Shown in pieces: positions 50,309 to 58,307 of a DNA stretch of 64,000 nt (positions are counted from its first letter, which is position 1; each line of letters begins with the position of its first letter). Both the position numbers and the translations under genes were made by a program. The stretch is from assembly GCF_000582685.1 (NCBI RefSeq), contig NZ_KK073769.1, positions 940,791 to 1,004,790 of the forward strand, written 5' to 3'. Source of the stretch: [Scytonema hofmanni] UTEX 2349. GTDB lineage: Bacteria; Cyanobacteriota; Cyanobacteriia; Cyanobacteriales; Nostocaceae. The notes below the pieces were generated by a model. It was given only the letters and a program-made list of their open reading frames with translations, was not told the DNA's origin and searched no databases.

Positions 50309-51607
50309 CTACCCAACTCTGTACAACACTGGAATTAGCTTACCAAAACCAGATTTCTCTGTATCCTGGGAAGACCAAAACCACATGTCATACTCATTGG
50401 TGCTTACTTCCTGTTTCACAGTTGTCTTAGGATGACTCCTAAGAGGTTTGTCAACTCCACAGGCTATCTTGGTGGAACTCACCATTTCTGACCATTCAGG
50501 AATAAAAATATTCTCAAACCATCGGTCTATATTTTTTGCCGCGTTCAAGTCTCTGTCTTCTGTATGACCACAGTCAGGACAGATATAAACTCGGTTTTTT
50601 AATGGCATTTTATGACGATGATTAAAGCAGTTAGAGCAAATCTGAGAACTAGGATAGAATCTATCAACTAAAATTAATTTGCTATCAAATTTCTCAGTTT
50701 TGTACTCTAACTGGCGTTTAAATTCGTACATTCCACAATCAGCAATCGCACCAGCTAATTTATGGTTTTTTAAAAATGCCTTAATTTGCAAATCTTCAAT
50801 ACTAACTACGCTGTGGTTTTTAGCGAGGTAATTAGTTAGTTTGTGAATTGCATCTTTGCGAATATTTGAAACTTTGGCGTGAATCTTTGCCAGTTTTCTA
50901 ATCGCTTTTATCCGATTTTTTGAACCTTTAATACGCCTACTAACACGACGTTGTGAGCGCTTTAGACTCTTGCTCATTCTTCGATAAGCTTTCGGATTAG
51001 AAAAAACTTTACCATTACTACAAACAGCTAATTCATTAATCCCAATATCAACGCCAATAGTCGGTCTATCGATGGATACAGTAGGCTTTTCGATCTCGTA
51101 TTTAATGGCAATAAACCACCTATCAGCTTGTCTGGAAATTACACAATTATGAGTAGCCGTAATTGGTAATGGTTCTGATAAACGCACCCATCCGATAGTA
51201 GGAAGTTTGATACGTTTGCCATCATTTTTGATTTGTGGTTTAGCTTTAGTTCCTGATTCTAAGTAGAAAGAATCGCGTTGACCTTTCTTTTTAAATCTGG
51301 CTTGAAAAGATGTTTTAGTCAAGCATCTATCCCAAGCTTGGCGCAAAGAAGCAATAGCTTTTTGAGGAACATTTTTACTAACTTCGTAATACCAAGGGTA
51401 GATTGATTTAACCTCTGCCACTAACCTTTTATGCAGGTCAATGGCTGAAGGTAGTTTCAATTTATCTTCTGGTTTTTTAGTTTTCAAAATGTCTATAATT
51501 ACAGCGTTCGCCCAATTATAAGCGTGTCTAGCAACACCGGAAGATTTCCTAAATGCTGTGACTTGCCTATTATTTGGGATTAATTGAGTTTTGAAAGAAA
51601 GTAGCAT
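50309..51607 (-). CDS. tnpB: TnpB, RNA-guided nuclease of an IS200/IS605-group element
   Basis: A 432-residue intact TnpB, ancestor type of Cas12. The RuvC-like catalytic residues are visible: Asp 187 in IGVDIGINELAV, Glu 271 in VSIEDLQI, and Asp in DRDLNAAKNI (351-360). The zinc finger has CSNC (324-327) and CPDC (343-346). The N-terminal wedge/helical part starts MLLSFKTQLIPNN. No TnpA transposase is present, so it is a non-autonomous IS605 or IS1341-type unit. TnpB proteins use an omega-RNA from the element 3' end. Here only 17 bp separate the stop from the next gene, so that RNA must overlap the tnpB 3' end or reach into the neighbour. Confidence 0.93.
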   Translation of the reverse strand: MLLSFKTQLIPNNRQVTAFRKSSGVARHAYNWANAVIIDILKTKKPEDKLKLPSAIDLHKRLVAEVKSIYPWYYEVSKNVPQKAIASLRQAWDRCLTKTSFQARFKKKGQRDSFYLESGTKAKPQIKNDGKRIKLPTIGWVRLSEPLPITATHNCVISRQADRWFIAIKYEIEKPTVSIDRPTIGVDIGINELAVCSNGKVFSNPKAYRRMSKSLKRSQRRVSRRIKGSKNRIKAIRKLAKIHAKVSNIRKDAIHKLTNYLAKNHSVVSIEDLQIKAFLKNHKLAGAIADCGMYEFKRQLEYKTEKFDSKLILVDRFYPSSQICSNCFNHRHKMPLKNRVYICPDCGHTEDRDLNAAKNIDRWFENIFIPEWSEMVSSTKIACGVDKPLRSHPKTTVKQEVSTNEYDMWFWSSQDTEKSGFGKLIPVLYRVG

Positions 51608-51667
51608 TGTTTCGACCTACAATGTTGCTTATACTACTAGTATACCAGGTTTTTAGGACTTTTTACT

Positions 51668-51835
51668 ATGTCAGATGTTAAATTTAAACCAGATAATAAA
51701 GTGGCTTACGACAAAACGCCTATACAATTTAAAGCACTGCCCGGTGTTAGAGAAAAGTTAAAAACCATCCCTGACTGGCAGAAACGGTTAAGAGAATTTG
51801 TAGATAGCATGATTGTCGATGTTGACAAAAAGTAA
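51668..51835 (+). CDS. Small protein encoded divergently from tnpB
   Basis: A 55-codon gene opening MSDVKFKPDNKVAYDKTPIQ and closing SMIVDVDKK. Composition is charged and soluble, with LPGVREKLKTIPDWQKRLREFVDS as a probable helical core. The 60-bp gap to tnpB carries an inverted TATAC/GTATA and could hold both promoters. I do not recognise the family. It could be a passenger or regulator of the element, or an unrelated small gene. Codon use and the fact that it stays open make it likely real. Confidence 0.6.
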   Translation: MSDVKFKPDNKVAYDKTPIQFKALPGVREKLKTIPDWQKRLREFVDSMIVDVDKK

Positions 51836-51976
51836 GACTTGTCTAGATATGGGTAGAAATTATCGAACAGTTTCTACCCCAAAACATTTTTCGTAAATGA
51901 TACTGAAAGGAAATGCGAAGAGTGGGTTTATGACTGCAAATATTTAGCTTTCATAATAGACATCTGGTAGAAAAGA

Positions 51977-52206
51977 CATGAAAAGGCAGAAGGCAGAGGG
52001 CAGAGGGCAGAAGGGAAACCCCATAAATAAATTGAGGGGTTTCAATAAGGACACCTTTTTTCTCGCGCTTTGCGTCTCGAAAAAAATCTTTTTACATTTG
52101 TTCATAAATAAATTTAGGGGCTTTAAACCCACGCTTGCTGAGGGCAAAGATTGCATTTTCTTCCTTCAGCATAAGTGCCTCCTGCCCTCTGCCTTTCTTC
52201 GGTAAA
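51977..52206. repeat. About 230-bp dispersed repeat, copy B (inverted)
   Basis: The reverse complement of 21811-22037 with few differences: CATGAAAAGGCAGAAGGC, AAACCCCATAAATAAATTGA, the GCGCTTTGCGTCTCG middle, ATAAATTTAGGGGC, TTTAAACCCACGC and TCCTGCCCTCTGCC arrays. No gene is encoded. Confidence 0.9.
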
Positions 52207-52220
52207 TACGTTCCAGTAAA

Positions 52221-52239
52221 GACGTTCCAGTGGAACGTC
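52221..52239. repeat. GACGTTCC palindrome
   Basis: GACGTTCCAGTGGAACGTC, a single member of the family clustered at 30847-31076 and 34858-34999. It lies 100 bp downstream of hemE. Confidence 0.88.
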
Positions 52240-52345
52240 TCTACAAGGGTTTCGGGCAACGCATAATTAATTTCTACTCCTTGTCTAATGATAATCGCTA
52301 ATGACTAATCGCATTTTCACTATTAGCCATTAGCGACAAACAACC

Positions 52346-53404
52346 TTAAGTAACCGCTGTTAAACTGAGTTGTTTTGCTGTTTCAAAGAAGAAAGCAACA
52401 TTTTCTTCTGGGGTTGTGGGTAGCACACCATGACCAAGGTTGAGAATATGACCCCAATTACCAGCTTTGCGAACGGTATCATGAATGCGATCGCGAATAA
52501 ATGCTTGGGAACCAAATAGTACACCAGGATCGAGGTTTCCTTGCACTTTCACTTCTTTGCCCAATCTTGCCCGTGCATCTGCCATGTCTACTGACCAGTC
52601 TACAGTGACAATATCCGCACCAGATTTTCCCATCCTCTCCAGCACACCGGCACTACCGCTAACTAACAAAATTAACGGTGTATCTGGATGAGTTTGCTTG
52701 ACTTGTTCAAACACTCTTTGTTGATAGGGTAAAGCAAAAACGTCATAATCTTGGGGGCTGAGTTGACCTGCCCAAGAATCGAACATTTGTACTACTTGAG
52801 CGCCACAATCAATTTGGTAACGGGCATAAATAGCGATCGCATCGGCAAATTTTGACAACAATTGATGCAAAACTGTAGGATCGGAGAACGCCATATTTTT
52901 AATTACGGAATAGGTTTTAGAACCTTTTCCTTCCACAGCATAAGCTGCCAAAGTCCACGGTGCCCCGACAAAGCCCAACACAGTTGATTGATTGTTGACT
53001 TCAGTACGCAATGCCTGCAAAATTGTTTTGATAAATGGCAGGGATGCTTCTGGTTCTAAAGGACGCAGTTGATCGATTTGGGCTTGAGTGCGAAGGGGTG
53101 ATTGAATAATTGGACCTTTGCCTTCAGCAATATCCATTTCAATGCCCAAACCAGGTAAAGGCGTCACAATATCGGAAAATAGAATTACTCCATCTGGCTG
53201 GAAAGCTCGCCAAGGTTGTAAAGAAATTTCAATCGCTACTTCGGGAATTTCCGAGCGATCGCGAAACGATGGATACTTTTCGCGTAAATCTCGATACGCC
53301 TTCATGTATCGTCCAGCTTGACGCATCATCCATACTGGAGGACGATCTAACACTTCACCACGAGCAGCCCGTAGGAGATGAGGAGCGCTTAAGGAAAGAC
53401 CCAT
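52346..53404 (-). CDS. hemE: Uroporphyrinogen decarboxylase
   Basis: A 352-residue HemE. It removes four acetate carboxyls from uroporphyrinogen III to give coproporphyrinogen III, on the route to heme and chlorophyll. The signature PPVWMMRQAGRYM is at 22-34, ILFSDIVTPLPGLGIEM with the catalytic Asp near 79, GFVGAPWTLAAYAVEG near 148, and LNLGHGVLPTTPEENV near the end. The sequence is ordinary. It is divergent from a membrane protein gene. hemW lies 23 kb away and is not linked. Confidence 0.97.
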   Translation of the reverse strand: MGLSLSAPHLLRAARGEVLDRPPVWMMRQAGRYMKAYRDLREKYPSFRDRSEIPEVAIEISLQPWRAFQPDGVILFSDIVTPLPGLGIEMDIAEGKGPIIQSPLRTQAQIDQLRPLEPEASLPFIKTILQALRTEVNNQSTVLGFVGAPWTLAAYAVEGKGSKTYSVIKNMAFSDPTVLHQLLSKFADAIAIYARYQIDCGAQVVQMFDSWAGQLSPQDYDVFALPYQQRVFEQVKQTHPDTPLILLVSGSAGVLERMGKSGADIVTVDWSVDMADARARLGKEVKVQGNLDPGVLFGSQAFIRDRIHDTVRKAGNWGHILNLGHGVLPTTPEENVAFFFETAKQLSLTAVT

Positions 53405-53524
53405 TTAACACTTTATCCTAAGTCATTTTTTTATGTCACTGTTTAGCTTATCATTCTGGGATTACGCTTTGTCAGCTTTGTTTTCCCCTTTTGGTGGAGA
53501 TGGGGGGATGGGGGGGAAAAATGT

Positions 53525-53550
53525 CCATTGCCCATTGCCCATTGCCCAAT
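53525..53550. repeat. GCCCATT heptamer repeat
   Basis: Four tandem GCCCATT-type heptamers ending 5 bp before the start of the membrane protein gene at 53556. They rule out the longer upstream open frame as coding. Confidence 0.9.
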
Positions 53551-53555
53551 TTGAT

Positions 53556-54293
53556 ATGCAAACCGATAATTCTGATTTTACCTTCGATTCTCAGCGGCAA
53601 ATGCTTTTAATAAAACGATCGCAACGTCAAAGTTTCTTTATCCAGTTTCTGATTTTGACACTTTTAGGATGGGTGGTAGGTGGAGTTGCCAGCATCGCTT
53701 TAGAAAAAACTATTACCGAAAGTATACCACCAAGCATTTTCCAGCAACATCTGACGTGGTACTCTTTGGGCAAAAGCTTCAGCAGTAATTTAATTTTTGC
53801 CTTAATTTTTGGCGCAGATCAAGCGATCGTTGTGCGACAATATATATCCGGTTGGTTGTGGTTGCTTGCGACTAGTTTCGGTTGGCTGATTGCTAATAGT
53901 GTTTCTACAGCATGGATTGCCTACATTAATGCGATCGCTGCATCATTAAATTTAAGTTTATCTGCTAATCAAACTGTTATTTTGGGCATTTTGTCAACTT
54001 TTTTATACATTTTTTCGGGGATTTGGCTGGGGTTTTGCCAATTTATCGTATTGCGACGCTACACAAAAAATGCTTGGTGGTGGACTTTTTTACCCTCAGT
54101 TTCATTTTTCTTTATCAGTATCTCGATTTGGTTGCTTTCGCTAGTGCAAGATTTTATTCCCGAAGAAAACCGGACTCAGATATTGTATTTGAGTGGACAA
54201 GGTTTAACTGCGGTGATTCTGGGAGTTGTTCCAGCCATTGGGTTGTGTAGGCTGAAAAAATCGCGCCATAATGATATTTCTAGTTCATCATAA
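53556..54293 (+). CDS. Six-helix membrane protein of unknown function
   Basis: A 245-residue protein from MQTDNSDFTFDSQ. About six hydrophobic segments are visible: FFIQFLILTLLGWVVGGVAS, SNLIFALIFGADQAIVV, GWLWLLATSFGWLIANSV, VILGILSTFLYIFSGIWLGF, WWWTFLPSVSFFFISISIW and GLTAVILGVVPAIGLC. Small loops and recurring W/F residues resemble cyanobacterial hypothetical membrane proteins with internal GW-repeats. No functional motif is seen. The start at 53556 is chosen because the region before it is tandem repeat. Confidence 0.75.
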   Translation: MQTDNSDFTFDSQRQMLLIKRSQRQSFFIQFLILTLLGWVVGGVASIALEKTITESIPPSIFQQHLTWYSLGKSFSSNLIFALIFGADQAIVVRQYISGWLWLLATSFGWLIANSVSTAWIAYINAIAASLNLSLSANQTVILGILSTFLYIFSGIWLGFCQFIVLRRYTKNAWWWTFLPSVSFFFISISIWLLSLVQDFIPEENRTQILYLSGQGLTAVILGVVPAIGLCRLKKSRHNDISSSS

Positions 54294-54336
54294 CTAGAGT
54301 TGTAATTGCTGCATATTCAGATCGAGGTAAAAAAAT

Positions 54337-56412
54337 ATGAATAAAGATAATAATTTACAATATGATATTGTCAAGCCACCGATTGCTGAGAAACAATCGC
54401 AAGTTTTGGAGTTACACGGCGATCGTCGAATTGACGATTATTTTTGGCTGCGGGATATTGAAAACGATAAAGCGATCGCTTATTTGGAAGCCGAAAACGC
54501 TTACACACAAAGCATGATGCAACATACTGAAGCTTTGCAAACAAAGCTTTATGATGAAATGCTAGCGCGGATTCAAGAAACTGACTTATCACTGCCATTC
54601 CGCAAAGATGATTATTACTATTATTCTCGCACCGAAGAAGGAAAAGCTTACCCAATTCACTGTCGGAAAAAAGGTAGTCTCGACGCAACAGAAGAAGTGC
54701 TGTTAGATCAAAATGAACTAGCACAAGGACATGATTTTTTTAGCTTAGGTGTATTTGAAATCAGTCCTAATCATCAAATTTTAGCTTATTCAACTGATAC
54801 TAGCGGTTCGGAACAATACACACTTTTCTTTCTTAATTTGAACACATTTGAATTGTATTCCGAAACTATACCGGAAACTTCTTTTTCTTTAACTTGGGCA
54901 AACGATAATCAAACGGTATTCTACACGAAAATCAACGCGGCAAATCGTCCTTATCAATTATTTCGCCATACTTTACAAACACCGACAACTGAAGATATTT
55001 TAATTTACCACGAAAAAGATGATATTTACAATTTAGATGTAGGCAAAACCCGTAGTGAAGCATACATCTTGATGGTTTTGTCAAGTAGCATCACCACGGA
55101 AATTCATTATTTAGATGCGAATAATCCTAGAGGTGATTTTCAGATTATTCACCCCCGCACTACAGGGATGGAATACGATGTTGAACACCACAGCGATTAT
55201 TTTTACATCGTTACTAATGACGAAGCGACTAACTTTAAATTGGTGAAAACCCCGGTAAAAATGCCAAATAAAGAAAATTGGGAAACTGTCATTCCTCATC
55301 GCGAAGATGTGATGCTATCAGGAGTGAGTTTGTTTACCAATCATTTGGTAATTTATGAAAGAAAAGCGGGATTGCAAACAGCAAGAGTACAAAACTTATC
55401 TACAGGTAAGGAAAATAATATAACTTTTCCAGAGCCTACATATACCTTTTATGAAGGAAACAACCCAGAATTTAACACGAATATTCTGCGCTTCAATTAC
55501 ACATCTTTAATCACACCGTTATCTGTGTTCGATTACGACATGGAAACAGATAAGCGAGAATTGAAAAAAGAGACAGAAGTTCTCGGTGACTATGATAAAA
55601 GCCATTATAAAAGTGAGTGGCTGATGGCTACAGCGGAAGATGGAACACAAATCCCCATATCTATTGTTTATAAACAAGGAACCAACAAAGATGGTAAAAA
55701 TCCCTTGTTTCTCACAGGATATGGTTCTTACGGTTATTCTTATCCGGTGATGTTTTCATCAACTCGATTAACGCTGTTAGATCGTTCTATAGTTTATGCG
55801 ATCGCTCATATTCGTGGTGGTGAAGAAATGGGACGCAAGTGGTATGAAGATGGTAAATTTTTGCAGAAAAAGAATACCTTTACAGATTTTATCGCATGTG
55901 CGGAATATCTGATTACCGAAAAATGGACTCAAAGCGATCGCTTAGTTATTTCTGGTGGTAGCGCAGGTGGTTTATTGATGGGAGCAGTAATTAATATGCG
56001 TCCCGAACTGTTTAAAGTAGTAGTTGCTGATGTCCCATTTGTAGATGTCGTAACTACTATTTTAGATACTTCCTTGCCCCTTTCAGCGATGGAATGGGAA
56101 GAATGGGGTAATCCTAACGACAAAGTTTATTACGACTACATGAAATCTTACTCGCCTTATGATAACGTTGAGGCGAAAGATTACCCAGATATGCTGATTA
56201 CTGCGGGTTTAAATGATTCTCGCGTCAAATATTGGGAACCAGCCAAATGGACAGCAAAATTACGAGAATTGAAGACAGATAACAACATTCTCTTACTTAA
56301 AACTAACATGAGTGCTGGACATGGTGGTGCATCTGGACGTTATGAAAGCTTAAAAGAATTAGCTTTTGACTACGCTTTTATTTTGGATCGCTTAGGTTTG
56401 GGAGATATTTAA
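54337..56412 (+). CDS. ptrB: Oligopeptidase B (S9A serine peptidase)
   Basis: A 691-residue prolyl-oligopeptidase-family enzyme that cuts short peptides after Arg or Lys in the cytoplasm. A seven-bladed beta-propeller (about 75-400) gates the alpha/beta-hydrolase domain. The catalytic triad is visible: Ser in VISGGSAGGLLMGA (near 545), Asp in TAGLNDSRVKYWEP (near 630), and His in NMSAGHGGASGRY (near 666). N-terminal PPIAEKQSQVLELHGDRRIDDYFWLRD is typical of the subfamily. GAGG precedes the ATG. A clear terminator follows. Confidence 0.95.
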   Translation: MNKDNNLQYDIVKPPIAEKQSQVLELHGDRRIDDYFWLRDIENDKAIAYLEAENAYTQSMMQHTEALQTKLYDEMLARIQETDLSLPFRKDDYYYYSRTEEGKAYPIHCRKKGSLDATEEVLLDQNELAQGHDFFSLGVFEISPNHQILAYSTDTSGSEQYTLFFLNLNTFELYSETIPETSFSLTWANDNQTVFYTKINAANRPYQLFRHTLQTPTTEDILIYHEKDDIYNLDVGKTRSEAYILMVLSSSITTEIHYLDANNPRGDFQIIHPRTTGMEYDVEHHSDYFYIVTNDEATNFKLVKTPVKMPNKENWETVIPHREDVMLSGVSLFTNHLVIYERKAGLQTARVQNLSTGKENNITFPEPTYTFYEGNNPEFNTNILRFNYTSLITPLSVFDYDMETDKRELKKETEVLGDYDKSHYKSEWLMATAEDGTQIPISIVYKQGTNKDGKNPLFLTGYGSYGYSYPVMFSSTRLTLLDRSIVYAIAHIRGGEEMGRKWYEDGKFLQKKNTFTDFIACAEYLITEKWTQSDRLVISGGSAGGLLMGAVINMRPELFKVVVADVPFVDVVTTILDTSLPLSAMEWEEWGNPNDKVYYDYMKSYSPYDNVEAKDYPDMLITAGLNDSRVKYWEPAKWTAKLRELKTDNNILLLKTNMSAGHGGASGRYESLKELAFDYAFILDRLGLGDI

Positions 56413-56422
56413 TTCTTTTTTG

Positions 56423-56455
56423 ACGCAGAGGACATTATTCCTCTGCGTATTTAAT
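56423..56455 (+). terminator. Hairpin after ptrB
   Basis: Nine-base arms ACGCAGAGG / CCTCTGCGT, loop of 8, followed by ATTTAATTT. It starts 11 bp after the stop codon. It also resembles the dispersed CTCTGCG repeat, so both roles are possible. Confidence 0.7.
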
Positions 56456-56503
56456 TTGAAGGCACACTTACAGCAGATTGCGTTATTATTAAATACACGT
56501 AGA

Positions 56504-56522
56504 GACGTTCCGTCGGAACGTC
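56504..56522. repeat. GACGTTCC palindrome
   Basis: GACGTTCCGTCGGAACGTC. The neighbourhood (CAGCAGATTGCGTTATTATT, AAATACACGTAGA) also matches 31969-31990, so a longer unit has been copied, with a different palindrome placed in it. Confidence 0.88.
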
Positions 56523-56645
56523 TTTACAGGGTTTTGGGTTTTACGCATGTACCTCCTAAGGAGTGAAATCTACTGTAAAGAGAATATTGACATCTTGTAT
56601 CGTTTATCAAGTTTTAGTTATCGAAATAATAGAATGCCGCAATAA

Positions 56646-57005
56646 CTATTCTGCGCTTTCAGCCTCGAAATCATCAAGCTCTAATGTGTATTTTAATGCT
56701 TCCTTTAGCATCAATAAATAATTAGGGGAAATAGTTCCTAATTTTCTCATTAATCGTTGCCTATCGATAACAACAATTTGATAACAAAGCACTACTGATT
56801 CTTGTGTAAAGCCACCTTCACCTAAAGGTATGACAATTGTACCTGGAATTTTAGCACGTCGCAGATTACTGGTTAAGGGAACTACTACTACTGTTGTCGT
56901 AAATCGATCAAGTGTATTTCGTTGAATAATAATAACTGGTCGAATACCTGCTTGTTCTGAACCTCGACTCGGATTTAAATCTGCTAAATAAACATCTCCC
57001 CGCAT
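56646..57005 (-). CDS. mazF: MazF-type mRNA interferase toxin
   Basis: A 119-residue PemK/MazF endoribonuclease: MRGDVYLADLNPSRGSEQAGIRPVIIIQ with the conserved active-site Arg, VVVVPLTSNLRRAKIPGTIVIPL, and SVVLCYQIVVIDRQRL. It cleaves mRNA at short sites when free of antitoxin. The ATG at 57005 overlaps the antitoxin stop by one base (TGATG). A TTG at 57008 is a weaker alternative. All family motifs are present, so the toxin should be active. Confidence 0.93.
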   Translation of the reverse strand: MRGDVYLADLNPSRGSEQAGIRPVIIIQRNTLDRFTTTVVVVPLTSNLRRAKIPGTIVIPLGEGGFTQESVVLCYQIVVIDRQRLMRKLGTISPNYLLMLKEALKYTLELDDFEAESAE

Positions 57006-57256
57006 CAAATATCCTCTTGCTGAAGGAGAGGCAGATAATCAGCTAAAGCTGCTTCTGCAAACGCTAAATCTTCGCGTAAAAACTCCGCTTTTAGGGCAGC
57101 AGCTTCTTCATCAGAAATAGCATTCCATTGCTGAGTGAGTTTTTTTTGATGTAAAGAAATAGCAAATTCTAAAACTTTCTCTTGCCAAGACAGAGGCAAT
57201 TCGGACAATATTTCAAACAATTCAGAGTGAATAGTGTCTGTTGTTTTTTTTGTCAT
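57005..57256 (-). CDS. Antitoxin of the MazF module
   Basis: An 83-residue protein lacking the AbrB fold of classical MazE. It is mostly helical: IHSELFEILSELPLSWQEKVLEFAISLHQKKL resembles the DUF2281-type N-terminus, and the acidic tail (SDEEAAALKAEFLREDLAFAEAALADYLPLLQQ) should wrap the toxin. Cyanobacterial MazF genes often have this alternative antitoxin. One-base overlap with mazF supports the pairing. DUF4058 is transcribed away from it across 180 bp. Confidence 0.82.
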   Translation of the reverse strand: MTKKTTDTIHSELFEILSELPLSWQEKVLEFAISLHQKKLTQQWNAISDEEAAALKAEFLREDLAFAEAALADYLPLLQQEDI

Positions 57257-57438
57257 TGATACACTTTTTCCTATATTTGAATGAAAAAATAAGCCGCAAC
57301 TCCTTTCCCCTTATTTCCTACTCCTCAATTACAATTTTATCAAATTTTGAACTTGTTTCCATCTGGTTTGGATATAATTAGTTAGTACCCTAGCACCCCT
57401 TATATGTTGGTAGGGTGTAATTTTTTTGAGGTGCTGTA

Positions 57439-58281
57439 ATGGCTTCATTCTCCGAATTCGGCAGTCCCCTATCTCCAGAAACCGCTAATACGGGGGCTGT
57501 TTCACCATTTCCAGGAATGAATCCATATTTAGAAAATCCACTATTTTGGTCAGAAATTCATAATCTTCTCATAGCAGCAATTTTCCGGAGATTAAATCCT
57601 CAATTACGTCCAAAGTACAGAGTTGCTATTGAAAAACGAGTATATCAAACAATAGATGAAGGTTCGCTTTTGGTAGGTGTTGCAGATGTAGCAGTCCAAA
57701 GTATACAAAAAATGCCATTACCAGAACCAGCGAGTGTTGCTGTTGCATCTCCAGTAGTCGAAGCTGTAACAGTTGATGTTACGATGCCGGAAACAGTCAA
57801 AGAGACTTACTTGGAAGTGCGAGATGTCGCGACGCAAGAAGTTGTAACTGTAATTGAAATCCTTTATCCTAAAAATAAACGTCCAGGAGAAGGACGAAAT
57901 GCCTATATAAAAAAACGGTTACAGGTGTTAGGAAGTTATACGAATTTAGTTGAAGTTGATTTACTGCGAGATGGCAAGCCAATTCAACAACTACAAAATA
58001 ATATTCAAACTGACTATAGGATTTTGGTTAGCCGTGCATCCAAGCGTCCCAAAGCAGATTTATATGCTTTTAATTTGCAAAATCCCATACCTTTTTTTCC
58101 CTTACCTTTACGTGAAGGCGATACAGAACCATTAGTTGAAATACAAACATTAATTAGTGAATTATACAACGAAGGTAACTATGATTTGGTAATTGACTAC
58201 GCTCAAGAACCTGTACCTGCCATGTCAGTAAACAGTATTGCTTGGGTAGATCAACTTTTGAAACAGCAAGGATTAAGGTAA
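57439..58281 (+). CDS. DUF4058 family protein
   Basis: A 280-residue cyanobacterial protein of unknown function. The family hallmark PFPGMNPYLENPLFWSEIHNLLI is at 24-46, then LRPKYRVAIEKRVYQ and a block TYLEVRDVATQEVVTVIEILYPKNKRPGEGRNAYIKKR that looks like a degenerate nuclease or nucleotide-binding core (E-V-L-P-NK). DUF4058 genes are abundant in filamentous cyanobacteria and have been suspected of mobile or regulatory roles, without proof. In this copy SPLN is replaced by YPKN. GAGG precedes the ATG. Confidence 0.88.
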   Translation: MASFSEFGSPLSPETANTGAVSPFPGMNPYLENPLFWSEIHNLLIAAIFRRLNPQLRPKYRVAIEKRVYQTIDEGSLLVGVADVAVQSIQKMPLPEPASVAVASPVVEAVTVDVTMPETVKETYLEVRDVATQEVVTVIEILYPKNKRPGEGRNAYIKKRLQVLGSYTNLVEVDLLRDGKPIQQLQNNIQTDYRILVSRASKRPKADLYAFNLQNPIPFFPLPLREGDTEPLVEIQTLISELYNEGNYDLVIDYAQEPVPAMSVNSIAWVDQLLKQQGLR

Positions 58282-58307
58282 GTCCCAATACAATACCATC
58301 AAAAATC

